DNA of 64,000 bases from Bursaphelenchus xylophilus (taxonomy: Eukaryota > Nematoda > Chromadorea > Rhabditida > Aphelenchoididae). The notes under the pieces were generated by a model that was not told where the DNA came from, made no database searches, and saw only the letters and a list, made by a program, of their open reading frames with translations. The position numbers and the translations under genes were made by a program. The stretch lies in contig CAJFCV020000006.1 of assembly GCA_904066235.2 (NCBI GenBank), positions 6,138,001-6,202,000 on the forward strand. The letters are read 5' to 3'. Shown here piece after piece: positions 28,376-39,575 of the stretch. How positions within the stretch are numbered: the stretch's first letter is position 1; each line of letters opens with the position of its first letter.

Positions 28376-28418
28376 GCCTTGCTTACGACCTGGGTCGCAA
28401 GCAGGTCGTAAGCAAGTC
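28376..28418. repeat. Inverted repeat (hairpin 1)
   Basis: CTTGCTTACGACCT (28378-28391) pairs perfectly with AGGTCGTAAGCAAG (28403-28416) across an 11-nt loop. Pairing extends partly outward (CCTTG/CAAGG). See hairpin 2 directly downstream. Confidence 0.7.
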
Positions 28419-28428
28419 AAGGGGCTAC

Positions 28429-28467
28429 TAGGGTAATCTGGATGGTGGATGGTTCCAGATTACCCTA
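28429..28467. repeat. Inverted repeat (hairpin 2)
   Basis: TAGGGTAATCTGGA (28429-28442) pairs perfectly with TCCAGATTACCCTA (28454-28467), again with an 11-nt loop. Confidence 0.7.
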
Positions 28468-28760
28468 CTAAAACACCGATATGATTTTCGAAATCAGTAT
28501 TATCGATTACCTGTAAAAATATATCGTTGACCCGAGTTAACTGTCCCTAACCCGAAAAGTCGGGACGCGTAAGGTAGTGCTATAAAGAGAAAAAATTAAC
28601 ATGTTCTCGAAATCAGCGCATTCGAAAACTCCTTTCAGAAAATTTTCAAAAAATTACTTTTTAACACTACTATTTAAGAAAAAAACGTAAAAATCAGACA
28701 AAATGAACATGATTTTTGAAATCAGCACCGTCGAAAGCCCCTAGGAAATCAGAACTTTTT

Positions 28761-29955
28761 CTAAAGTTTGGCCGGCAGTTTCTTCAGTTCTTGCGATGAA
28801 TAAATGCGTGGAGATGGTTGAGAAAGGGATTCATCCGGTCTGAAGTTGTTTCGGGATTTGTGTAATTCCGAATCCTTCACTTCTTCGAGGTCCAGAACGG
28901 GTGTTACACATGCGTCTACCTCTGAAAAATACTCGCTTTTATTAGCTATAGAATTAATGCGGCGTTATGCGTAAAAGAGTAAATGATTTTTAACTCACTC
29001 TCAAAAATACTGGCCCATTCGTTTCGCGTTTTTGACTTGAATTTGGCCTCTAGGACATTTGTGAGTTCTGTTGGATTATCTATGAGATTGGGGTCCACGT
29101 CGAGAGCTAACAATAAGATTGTTATTGCAAAAAGAATTTAAAAGAATTACTTTTAAAGACGGCTTGATGAAATTTGGGTTCCAGTGCTCCAACAGCCATA
29201 AATTTGTCATCTTTTGTTTGATACGTTCTAAAAATTAGAGTCTTCTGGAGTGAGCGTTACCTGTAAATGGGACAGTCTCCCCTGAATAGTCCGAAGTCCT
29301 TGTTCCACATGACTTCGTTGCCTTGGTATTCGAATAACATAGCTCCGAGATATGAAACTCCTTCAGTCATGCTGACATCTACGACTGCTCCTTCCCCAGT
29401 TCTATTTCTTTTGATAATAGCCGCCAGGATTCCGAATGCTCCATTAAGACCACCTCCGGCGAAGTCTGCCAAAACGTTCGCTGGGGGCCATGGCCTCTCG
29501 TTCTTCCCACTGATAAAAGGCAGAATTCCTGATAAGGAGACATAATTCAGATCGTGGCCGCCCTTCTTGGCCATGGAACCGGTCTGCCCATACCCAGTTA
29601 TTCTCGCGACAATTAAACCGGGGTTGGTTTTCCACAGTTCTAATGGAGCTAATCCAATCGCCTCCAGAACTCCCGGTTTATATGGGTCAAGGAGGACATC
29701 GGCCCGGTCGACAAGGTCTCTGATATGGTGGATGTCATCCTTATAATCTAACGAGATGCTCCGTTTGTTTCGAGAGAATTTAGCTTTTAAACTTCCAGAC
29801 TTTTTTTTCTAAAAGGTTATAGAGGGTTAAAGTTGTCGTTCAGCTACCTTAATCGCGGTGACATCGGCGCCGAAGTCGGCCAAGATCTGGCCACAAAAAG
29901 GGACTGGAGCCAACCCCTCGAGTTCAATCACTTTTATTCCCTTGAGGGCATCCAT
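28761..29955 (-). CDS. AMACR: Alpha-methylacyl-CoA racemase
   Basis: The model starts at ATG 29955. The first exon ends at 29848 and the second begins at 29808. Later introns are near 29222-29257, 29108-29150 and 28922-28995. The N-terminal [20 protein letters not shown] is the class III CoA-transferase start. [20 protein letters not shown] carries the catalytic His and [10 protein letters not shown] the catalytic Asp. [13 protein letters not shown] lies near the C-terminus. The protein is shorter than human AMACR at its C-terminus. The enzyme epimerises 2-methylacyl-CoAs in peroxisomes and mitochondria; the last residues (PAKL) form a possible weak peroxisomal signal. Its ATG lies 86 nt after the stop of the upstream membrane protein gene, suggesting an operon. 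Confidence 0.92.
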
Positions 29956-30041
29956 ATTTAGATGAGCAGAAAGATGTTCTCAATTTGTTTTTATTATTTT
30001 TTTAAAACTACGAGATATGTAGCGACGGTTAAATACAGAGA

Positions 30042-31668
30042 TTAATCGTTCTTCTTCGACTTGATGGGCGATAGGTTCTTGAGTTTGTTCTTCAGAGATT
30101 CTGAGTTTTGATGGATTCTTCGGTAAAGGATTGATGGAATCTTAGGTGTTCTTCCGGATCGTGCGGCCACTTGATAGAAAATAGCACCATATAAGATACA
30201 AATAGACCTAAAAATAAGGGTACATCATTGAAACAGACATGACTTAACAATAAAATAACTGCTTACCAGATGATAAAAATATACTCGGCTCTGTTCTCAA
30301 ATGGAGTTCCACAAATGGCATACCACTCCAAGGGCTGATTCTCGATTTGTTGGGGTGGTTTACCCCCAGGCAAACAATGGAAGTCAAAGTATCCTTCGTC
30401 GTAATTTGTAGCACACAAGTATTTGCTCTTGTACAGGACGAGTCCGGTGGGAGTTTGGACCTTTTGTTTTATTTTACAGTCTCCAATTGGCTGATGTAAT
30501 CCCTCGGCCACAATATTCGCAGGATCAGCAATGCAAACCAAGATCATGTAGAAGAGATAATGGAGGGAGACGGCCAGAGCCAACTCATCGTACCAGAATC
30601 TGTTTCCTTCCCTGGCCTCAGGGTTTTTGTTCTGTCGATCAGCGATCCAAACAATCAGCATATAAAAACTCAAGAAAATGGTGGACGTCACCTCGGAATG
30701 CACTCCAAGGAAGTCGTGTAGAGGATGGTAAAGAAGAGAGAACTGAATGGTACCACCCCAGAAAGCAAGAGTACCAGCTAAGAAGACACAAAGGAACTCC
30801 CGACCAAACTTCTTCCAGTCATAGACTTCACTGACAAGATATTTCCGGGAGAAATGCAGGATCCAAACGAAGGAACACGCAAAGGAGGCGTGGAAGTAAT
30901 AAGAATTCCAGGGGACCCAATATGTCCGGTCGAAGATGTTGGGATCTGTATCATGCCATGTCCACCAAAGCAATTTTATCCCCATAATATCGTAGGGCAT
31001 GTCCAACATCACCGCGCCCAGACCAACAGCCGGGCCTTCAGCCCACCATGGAAGATGCAAACTAAAATAAAGGTGTTTTAGACAAAAAGGAGATAAAAAT
31101 TAAATCTATCAGATAAGCTTCACACTTACCGCTTGACGAAGATATAAGAAATGTAATCAAATGTGTGATAGATGCCAAGAATAATATACAGAGGAGCTCT
31201 CATTCCAAAGAAGGTCATCAAACCTTGGGCTTGCCAGAAATTATCGAGATCCGGGATCCAATAACAGAGATTCTCGACGTTCAGAGCGTGGATAAAGATC
31301 CCAAACCACACGAATAAATATCGGCCGCCATGACGCCAAGCTATAATAATAAACATGAACAATATACACAAATAACCTTCAACTTCGATTACCGTGGACA
31401 AAAGTGAGGAAACATGTTACAAAGAAAACCAATTCGCATGCCAAGAAGCTTGTATGATTGTCATAGATTTTTCTGGGGTCTTGAAACTTCAAAAGCCAAT
31501 CAGCACCCTAAAAATGGTATGAATGAACCACTGTGAAGGAGAACAACAAAACACTGTTTCACTTACCCTCACTAAATCAACGGCCTTTTCAGTAACGTAT
31601 TTCCTGGAATCTTCTGAAACGCTGAAGGGAAGATACGGAAACACATATGCATCAAGCAGATAGTCCAT
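30042..31668 (-). CDS. Multi-pass membrane protein of unknown function (DUF7802-like)
   Basis: The spliced model starts MDYLLDAYVFPYLPFSVSED at 31668, then GADWLLKFQDPRKIYDNHTS. A series of aromatic-rich membrane segments follows: ACELVFFVTCFLTFVHAW, LFVWFGIFIHALNVE, PLYIILGIYHTFDYISYIF, AVGLGAVMLDMPYDIMG, ACSFVWILHFSRKY, FLCVFLAGTLAFWGG, LAVSLHYLFYMILVCIAD and a last one ending YGAIFYQVAARSGR. The tail is basic. About eight to nine helices are predicted by eye. I recall this pattern as the DUF7802 family found in invertebrates; no biochemical function is known to me. It is likely the first gene of an operon with AMACR. Confidence 0.8.
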
Positions 31669-33617
31669 ACCGATGACTAACCCTGCAAAGAGAACAAATT
31701 CTTACAAGCGAGGTATTCCCCTCTCTCTTCGTGTGGAAATCGCGCCAAAATCAAACAAAAACGACGCTTTAAAGGTCTCGAAAATTTGCATATGGCCTTT
31801 ACGAGGTACCCGAGAGCCAAGAGCAGGGCACGTCAAGAAGAAATAAAAGAAAAACGGGCGCCCAATGAAAAAGCCTAGAATTTTTCTTGGCATTCTGCCC
31901 GGTGCAAATCCGTTTTTGTCCAAATGGTTTGCAATATTTTGACATAAAGATTAATAGTAAATCACAAGATATTGATACCAATAGAAAGCTCGAGAGCTGC
32001 TTAAGCTAATAGAATCAAAATATACCCATAATCATAGCATTTTGACAGTCTTCCAAGGCGAAGAAAACAACGTCTAAATAAAATGTTGTATCGACGATAC
32101 CGAGTCAGAGAGAACTGGAAGGGGGTATAGGCTCCACGTCAAAAAAATCCTTAAACTATTCTTCGAGTATCTACATCGGTCTCGTCCCGCTTGATGGGAC
32201 AGTTTTTTTGATATTCGGCCTTGAAATTTGCACTATTTTTACACAACAATTAATCTCGCTTGCAGTCTTTTGTCTCACCACGAAAATGGAAAGGAGTTTG
32301 GCATTCTGCAAAATAAAAGAATTTCCAAAGAATATTTTTTTTATAAAAACCATTTTCTCGCCTTCCAAGTCCCGTTTCCTAGCCAAAAGTTCCTTTAGAC
32401 GTCGGCAAGTTGCCAAATGACATGGGTATGAACCATCAAAGTCTAAATTATTACATAAAGACACTATAATTGATAAAATATATAAATCTTCATGACTTTT
32501 TTATATTTATTTTTCCCATTTGCAGAATGCCAAAAAGTGCCAAAAAGCCGGGAACTGATTTTTGTTATGGGGAAAGATTGATGGATAACTCCTCAGCCGA
32601 GTAGTAAATGTGCCGCGATTTTTTGCATACTGTTTGATAAGAATGTGTCAATGTTGACTTCCAAGTTTCATGCGATTTTTCGTTATTATAAGTCGGTTAG
32701 ACCACGGGAAAGATTGCAATTGTTGAATACTTAAGGTGGCTATATCTTGCAAACTGTAAAAACTGCAAAAATTATTTTAGGTGGTGCAGATAGAGTTCTA
32801 TTCCCTCCTTCTTATTTACTATTCACCCAATCACCCGATGTCCTCAAAAGTGAGAGGCGATAATATTTGTTGGACCGTGTTTTTGTAACGAAGTGTTCAA
32901 AAATTTCAATCAATAATTGAGACGATTAGCTAAAAAAGCGCTTTTCAATTGGGATTAATTGTTGTGTTAGCCTAGCTCGAACCGTGTTCAAAAAATGCGT
33001 CACGATGACACCCATTCAGAATGTGCCAGTGGTACAAAAAACAGTTGTATACGAGTAGTAGTACTCTCTAGAGTTCCTATAAAAAAAATTAGGTTAAACA
33101 TTGTTGTTATGTGCAATTTGGATGACAGATTTTATGAATTTTTTTTCGCTGTGAGAACCTTTGCAATGCCCGAAATTTCTTGACGTGCAGGGGGCAGGCC
33201 TAAAGACAGGGGAAAATTCAAAAAATTGGAGGGTAAGGGCAAGCTTCTCGGGAAAGTAAATTAAATTCGGTTGATAGCTTATCAGTTATCAGCTCCGGTG
33301 TTCACTAAATTTATCTATGTAAGAAAAAAGAGCTTGACCAGTACGATTCCCACAGATGAAAGAAAAACTGCATCTGCAGTCGAACCTCCGAATATTCCAC
33401 TTGCAGTTTCAGTAATTTTCACTATAGACTAGCAACGTACATTTTTTTTTTTGATTTTTACATTGAAAGGAACACTTGACCACTCCGAGTCAACACTTCC
33501 ATTTACATGTATATTTGTGACTGGACATAACACAGCATCACAGTTATTTTTTAAGAAGAGTATTTGTTTTTGTCTAATAGTTTATCCGCACATGAAATGA
33601 CAATTACAACTGCTAAA
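31669..33617. other. Intergenic interval, no gene recognised
   Basis: 1.9 kb between two minus-strand membrane protein genes. Open frames up to 97 codons (for example 32171-32464, minus) show no family features. No terminal inverted repeats or hairpins stood out. It probably holds the DUF7802-like gene promoter near 31700-32100. Confidence 0.5.
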
Positions 33618-34872
33618 TTACTCAGTCTTCGCCAGATTCTCGACTTTCGGGCCAACACAAATCTCTGCCACAGAAACCAAGTAGAAGGAGGAGAATGCAT
33701 ACAGTTTAGTTACTATAGGAACGACTAGGAACTGATGACCCACTGCGAAAAGTCGATATAATCGACCGGCAAACGGATCACTGACTCCAGGACACAAAAT
33801 GCAATTAAGATTAACATGAGTCATGAAAGAAATGGGCTGAAGGACCAAGAAATGGTACAGTAAGATCAACGACATACTGAAGATCGGCCAGGCATAGTTT
33901 GAGCCACTTTCTGGGAGAAAGGCGCCTAAATGGAGATACTGTAACGTAACTTTTGCACTTACCTCCTAAATAAATTAAGTACAACGGAACAAGGACGATC
34001 AAAGTGTGTTGAAGGAAATAGATAAATACCTCGCCGATCATCTGAAAAGCTGTTGGCGGGACTAACTGAACTTACTTGTCGAGTATTAAGTATGGGAAAG
34101 GCCAACGCGATTAATGCCCCCGGCATTGTGTACATGTTTAAGCGAAATAATTGGGTTGTAAGTGGATGATTCTCAGGCATTTTGAGTAGCAGTAGTTGCA
34201 AGGACGTAGTTATGTGACAGGGATTGAGGAAAAAGATACCGGTTCTAGAACAGAAATCGGTAAGTCATGTTCAATATCAGGATGTCTTAAATCTAGAATA
34301 CGAATTGAAACCTCACTTTGTGTAGATCTTGTAAAGAAGTTCGACGAGAAATACAGCGAGATAAACGTTGAAAACATATTGTTTGATGATCTCCCGAGGA
34401 GGGGGATGCACTCGTTCCAGAACTTCTCCCACATTATTCAGGGGCAACTTGTGGGCCAACATGGCCTTGGCCTCAGATGACATTTTCCTCTTGCAAGTCT
34501 TCTCCTCAGGGTATTCCAAATACGGATAACAACTGTATAACCCATAAAACCCAAGCGGCACAAAAATAATCGTTTCCAACACCCGCTGCCATAATGGAAT
34601 GTACTGAAAATAACGTCGTAATGGTTGGGAATTCAAGTGTTAACACAATTGTGTAAGAATGTTCGAAAATAATGTCATTCGATAAATAATAGGCTTAGAG
34701 AAGCTTAGACTCACTGAAATCGAATATTTTGGGTCGGGAATTTGGCCGACTTGAGTGGCCAAATTGAACAAACAAACTCGGGACTTACATTCAAACAATC
34801 GAGTCCGCCGTTCCCGGGTATCGAGTGATTCACACCGCCCAATGTGACCTCGTACAGAAGATGGGCGAACAT
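33618..34872 (-). CDS. TMEM164: TMEM164-family membrane protein
   Basis: Exons 34872-34789, about 34617-34314, about 34241-34079, 34041-about 33960 and about 33922-33618 join in frame, about 310 residues. Matches to TMEM164 in order: GNGGLDCLN near the N-terminus, YIPLWQRVLETIIF, FLNPCHITTSLQLLLLKMP, RLNMYTMPGALIALAFPILN, YFLQHTLIVLVPLYLIYLGG, LYHFLVLQPISFMTHVNLN, CILCPGVSDPFAGRLYRLF and VGHQFLVVP. Vertebrate TMEM164 has been described as an acyltransferase making C20:4 ether phospholipids; the conserved CxxxSDPF and H residues here fit that. The N-terminal ATG is the nearest in frame; an extension upstream cannot be excluded. Confidence 0.9.
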
Positions 34873-35469
34873 GGCCCCACGAATCAGATGGTCCGGCTCA
34901 TGGAAGAGCCATGCGAGAGTGCAAAAGTGGAACGACAACAAAATAAAAAGCGGCCGAAGGCAGTTGTCTTGAGTCTGGGCACTGAATTTGGAAAGCGGGG
35001 GGCGCTCTCTCCACGGGCCCCACCAAACCGAGAGGATTCTCGCAGATCTCGGCCCCAAGAAAAAAGCCGCCACCTGAACAATGCACTCTCGCACCACGTT
35101 TTTGCAGACTAAACTCCGGTGTTCGGGTCGAGATTAGCCCCAGGGTTGTCTGCGCGGTCTCCTGTTTTCCATGGAAACCGGAGACAATTTGAAATTAATT
35201 CGACGCCACTTCACTTCACGTTTCTCTTACTCGGGATGGTCTTGGGTAATGCAATGTTGAAGGCATATGGTTCACAGGGGAGAACAAAAAGTAATAAAAC
35301 AGTTTGAAACTTCTGAAAACGAAAAGTATAACACTTTTGACATTATCTGTGCTGACAGTCTCGAGATACTGTACACAGAGCAGTGCAAAAATCAATCGTG
35401 GCATTCCGTTTAATGAAATTTTTTTCGCTAAAGAAAACAACAGAATTAGAAAATTAGAAATCAGCAGTG
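34873..35469. other. Divergent intergenic region TMEM164 / LCMT1
   Basis: About 600 bp. Several overlapping open frames on both strands at 34880-35110 come from a GC-rich stretch and lack family features. Probably promoters and 5' UTRs. Confidence 0.45.
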
Positions 35470-36623
35470 ATGGAAGCTGAAGCAGATCTCGGTGACAACG
35501 AGTTGAGCGCGTCGATTAGCTGCCGCAGAAGATCAGCTTCTGTCTCAGACGATTACTCGGTGCAGAAGACCAACGACGATGCCACAGAATCAAAATTCTC
35601 GGCTGTAAAAGTAAATACTTTTTGATGCGTTTAATTGCCTTTAGGTGGGTTATTGGTCTGATCCTTACATCCACCATTTCATTGTGAATCCCGACAATAT
35701 TCACAGAAGAGCGCCGGAGATCCTGAGGGGATATTGGGCTCGGCATGCTGCCTTCGAGTTGAGTTTGAAGAGAATCTCAGAAGTATGTTGTTGAAAACAA
35801 AGAATATGTGTTTTAGCTCGCCGGAGAGAATCTGCAGATAATCAGTCTTGGTGCTGGCTTTGACACTTTGTACTTCCGATTAAAAGAAAGAGGATTCCCA
35901 TTTCGAAAATTGGTGGAGGTCGACTTTAGCTCAGTGACCGCCAGAAAAATTCGGACGATTTCTAAATCAGATCAACTGGCTTCTGCTTTCCAGTCTCGAG
36001 GTAATTTAGCATAATGGTTTAAATATATCTCAATGTTTTAGTATCCGAATCCCATCACAGTGATCTTCATGCCGATGACTATAGTTTATTGGGAGCGGAT
36101 ATCAGGCAATCGGCAGAGTTGTGGCAGAAGCTTGAACTGGCCAATCTGGATCCGTCATTACCTACAGTTGTTCTTGCCGAGTGTGTTCTTGTGTACCTTG
36201 ATGTTAATGTCACCGAGAATTTAGTTAGAGAATTCTCAAAAAGGTTTAATGAACTTGTGTTTGTTAGCTACGAACCGGTATGTCTTTAAATCGTTCTGAA
36301 GTTGCTTTTAGGTGAATATGAATGACAAATTCAGTTCTATTATGCAAAGTAATCTCCAAGAACGAGGGATCCATCTTGTTGGACTTCCAGCTTGTGAGAA
36401 TCTCTTGTCTCAGAAGGCCCGATTCCTCAACAACGGCTATCCGGTTGCCAATGCTTGGACTATTCAAGAACTTTACTCTCAACATTTCAACAAAGATGAA
36501 GTTTCTCGGATTGAAAAGTTGGAACTTCTCGATGAAAGAGAGTTGTTGGCCCAGTTACTGGAACATTACTGCCTTGTGTTGGCCGTCAAAACTAGCGGAG
36601 TTTTTGCTGGACTTGTATTTTAA
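35470..36623 (+). CDS. LCMT1: Leucine carboxyl methyltransferase 1 (PP2A methyltransferase)
   Basis: Exons 35470-35610, 35645-35782, 35817-36000, 36042-36277 and 36312-36623 give about 336 residues. VGYWSDPYIHHFI and RAPEILRGYWAR are followed by the SAM-binding glycine motif QIISLGAGFDTLYFRL with EVDFSS. Then come DLHADDYSLLGADIR, VLAECVLVYLD, SYEPVNMNDKFSSIM and NAWTIQELY. It methylates the C-terminal Leu of the PP2A catalytic subunit. A Ser/Asp-rich N-terminal extension precedes the core. EMC4 begins 122 nt after its stop. Confidence 0.94.
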
Positions 36624-36745
36624 ATATTAAAGAATATAAATTCATATTTAATTTATTTGAAGCCCTGGAAAGTTTCTGGTTATTGGTTTTTAGTGACCCA
36701 AAAATATTTTTTTGTTTTGACGATTGTTTTGGTTCGACGATTTAG
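36624..36745 (+). promoter_or_regulatory. Intercistronic region LCMT1-EMC4
   Basis: Only 122 nt separate the genes. An AATATTAAAGAATATAAA-type cleavage signal is followed by U-rich DNA and acceptors GGTTTTTAG (about 36692) and GATTTAG directly abutting the EMC4 ATG. The layout predicts SL trans-splicing within an operon. Confidence 0.5.
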
Positions 36746-37356
36746 ATGACAAACCCCATGAATAAATGGAAATTGGATTTTGGAGGCAGCCGCGCCCTTT
36801 CACGAGTTTATGACACAACTCTGAATCCTCCAGGATTCAATCAGTCAGTTTCACAGACTTCTCATCATAGCGAACATGCTGGTGCCAATACTCAGAATCA
36901 GCACCATTTGATGTCAAAGAGGGCGTGGGATCTCGCTTTGCAACCCATCAAGAGCGTTCCGATGAACATGATGTAAGTTGTTTGTAAATATCTTTTACGT
37001 CAATTTAGTATGATGTATATGGCTGGGAACACAATTAGTATCTTCCCGATCATGATGGTTGTTATGATGGCGTGGCGGCCGATGAGAGCTATTATGGCGA
37101 TTGGACAAGCCTTCAAGTCGATTGATGTGAGTTGTGGCCATTGTTGGATAATTATAATAATTGTTAGGCTGAGTACCCTGGCTCTTTGATTGTTCACAAG
37201 ATGATCTTTGCCCTGGGAAACATGGCTGCAATAGCTCTGGCGGTATATAAATGTCATACGATGGGTCTTCTTCCGAATCACGCATCAGATTGGCTAGACT
37301 TTGTTCCTCCTGCTGAGAGAATGCAAAATGTTTTGTTTGGGGATACCTTTGTCTAA
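36746..37356 (+). CDS. EMC4: ER membrane protein complex subunit 4
   Basis: Exons 36746-36972, 37009-37126 and 37168-37356 give about 177 residues. Family signatures are KWKLDFG near the start, KRAWDLALQPIKSVPMN, MMYMAGNTISIFPIMMV with WRPMRAI, FKSID and a second hydrophobic pair (MIFALGNMAAIALAVYKCHTMGLLP). WDLALQP and MAGNTISIFPIM are near-diagnostic. EMC inserts tail-anchored and multi-pass proteins into the ER membrane. It is likely downstream in an operon with LCMT1. Confidence 0.94.
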
Positions 37357-37847
37357 ATTTACTTTTAAAAATATGTGTAATTTAATACAATTTTTTTGCT
37401 TAAAGTTGGATCCAAAGTCGTGTATTTGTGTTGAAATTCTTTGGGAATAAAGGATGGAGGGGAAGAGGGTTTCGGGGACTTTCCTCTTGGCCGAATTTGC
37501 TTGCTCTTCTCTTTTTTTCGTTCTTTTTCAACACTTCTTCCAGACCATTTGCACGCGTTTTATTGCCAAACGGTAGAAAAGAAGTGTCCCCTTCTGTTCC
37601 CAAACAAAGTGGGAATTATCGGGGTTTTTTGAGCAAATTCGCTTTCCTTCCTTATTTTCAGACGATCTCTTCCCCTCTGTATTTTAAAGTCATTCCCATT
37701 TTTTGCGCCATTTAAACTTTTGAGCATAACTCTCCTTTTTGACTTCGATATGTCCCAACTGGAAGCAATCAATCGCAACGCTTGTTCGGTCGTTCTATAT
37801 TATTCTCCTTTTTTATTTACCTGATACAACAACCATACTATTCAGCT
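37357..37847. other. Intergenic interval
   Basis: About 490 bp, T-rich, no gene recognised. It ends in a splice acceptor-like CTATTCAG just before the ATG at 37848. Confidence 0.45.
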
Positions 37848-38667
37848 ATGATGACATCACAGCCTCTTCATAACATATCATATGTCAACTGTCAAGGGAT
37901 GACATGCGAAGAGGTGAGTCTCCGGTCACAGAAGTCAAGGTCTAGAACTTTTATCTGGGGTATTTCTCCCTTGGATATGTGAAGAGGACACTCTTCGGGC
38001 CAAGTTTTCGGTCGATTAATGCGCGACACAGGAAGAGGGCGCCACTTTTGTTGACTAAGTGAGGAGACGACAGGACTTTCTTGGTCATTAGCCGCCGTTT
38101 TGGGCCGGCTTCAGCTTCGTTTGAACATTGTGGTTGTGGTGCTGGTCTAATCAGATTAAGCCGAGCCCTTTATATTCTCATATTTCGGGATACGGATCAG
38201 TTTATTCGATTCTTTTAGGCTTTGAGGGATGATTCTGAGACAGCGGGTATTCAAGTGAGTTTTAATGCCCTTAGGCGACATTATTTACTTCCCAAATTAA
38301 CTGCTTGACACGTTTTTTTTCGAAAAGGAAGGCCTTAAAATAAGATTAGAATGGAATATAATGCTGGTCGAAATATAAAATTTGCAGGAGTTCCTCACCT
38401 CATGAACCTCTGCCTTCATACCGCCATACTGTACTCAAAGTCTGCGAACTTCAGCTCAAATTGTGCAAGAAATTGATCCAAATCTCTTCCAAGTCGAATG
38501 CCGAACCGGATGCACTCAAAGAGATTGCTGGCGTCACAATAATCAGACCCATGGCCCGGAATTTATCACCCCAGGGGGCGAGCCTGGCCATCGAAGCGCT
38601 CAGAAAACGCCTGCCGGAGGATCTCGTCAACTTTTTGCATTACAAATCGAACAATCTATTCAAATAA
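37848..38667 (+). CDS. Small hypothetical protein (three-exon model)
   Basis: The tentative model joins exons 37848-37913 (MMMTSQPLHNISYVNC...), 38219-38254 (ALRDDSETAGIQ) and 38455-38667, about 105 residues. The last exon uses acceptor AACTTCAG and reads LKLCKKLIQISSK then IRPMARNLSPQGAS to a stop at 38667. An earlier acceptor (TTTGCAG, 38391 region) would put a TGA six codons in. The same last exon is also open in another frame (to 38678), so the frame choice is uncertain. No family is recognised. The support is splice signals and a start preceded by an acceptor. Confidence 0.35.
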
Positions 38668-38788
38668 ATCAGGTTTAAACGTTCACGGCAATTCCTTCGG
38701 GGGTTTTGACCATTGATTACTTGACTTATTTTTGTTGTTTGTATTTTTATAACTTTCGCAATGCTCTAGTTCCAATTTCAGCTCAATT

Positions 38789-39453
38789 ATGTTCTCCATG
38801 AAACTTGCTTTATCCATTGTCCTTGTTGGGTTTGTCGTTGTTTCAGCTCAGAAGTAAGTAATGAAAGGTGAAAGACTGTCTACCCGATGTTATCGAGATT
38901 GTAATCGGTTTTTTTTAGAAAGGCTGGTGGGGTCAGTTGTTATCAATGCAATTCGTTTACCGCCGGACAAGAAGTCTGCGAGTCCAGTGATGAAAAAGAG
39001 CTGACCAAGTTCAAGAAAGTAAGAGCCATATAAAAAAGATGGAACGCATAATTTAGAAAACAGTAGATTCATTTTAAAAATTACTATCATTCCGTTCCAG
39101 CCCTGCCCCAAAATCACAGAAGGAGAGTTGGTTGGAACTGATGCCAATTCCTGCCGCAAAATCCTCCAGACCGTCGACGGAGATAGTGGTGTTGTAAGAG
39201 AGTGTGCTTACACTGGGGATGAGGAAGTTGATGGAAAAAGAAGAATCGGGAATAAAGGGATCGTCCTCTGGCTCTACCAGTGCTTCAATGACGAACCAGT
39301 AGGTTTTGGTCCTAGTAAAAGAACTATGAAATTACACATCTCACATTTTATATTATCTTCCAGGGCAAGCCGTGCAACTCTGCCTCCACCGTGTCCCTCA
39401 CCACAGTCTCCATCTTCACCGCGTTTGCTTTTATTTACAACTTGTTACAATAA
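38789..39453 (+). CDS. Secreted, probably GPI-anchored Ly6/uPAR-like protein
   Basis: Exons 38789-38853, 38919-39018, 39101-39298 and 39364-39453 give about 150 residues. A signal peptide (MFSMKLALSIVLVGFVVVSA) is followed by a Cys-rich domain opening with SCYQCNS. It continues through CESS, KPCPKIT, SCRKI, RECAY and closes with YQCFNDEPGKPCNSAS. A hydrophobic C-terminal tail (VSIFTAFAFIYNLLQ) then ends the protein. LxCYxCNS...CN at the ends is the three-finger Ly6/uPAR pattern, close to invertebrate quiver-type proteins. A small residue plus hydrophobic tail predicts GPI anchoring at the cell surface. Confidence 0.82.
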
Positions 39454-39575
39454 CAGTATATTACCTCTTTCCACCCCTCAATCTCTTCAAATGTAATAAA
39501 TGTAGGATTCACAATACTTACTAACTTAATTAACGGCTAATTACATGACAAATAGAGTTATTATTGTAAAGCGCC

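Noticed and set aside
32171..32464. 97-codon minus-strand frame in the 31.7-33.6 kb gap
   Set aside because: No splice context, signal peptide or family match. Composition is like its AT-rich surroundings.
34880..35110. Overlapping open frames in the TMEM164/LCMT1 gap
   Set aside because: Open in several frames on both strands because of GC-rich DNA; no conserved motif.
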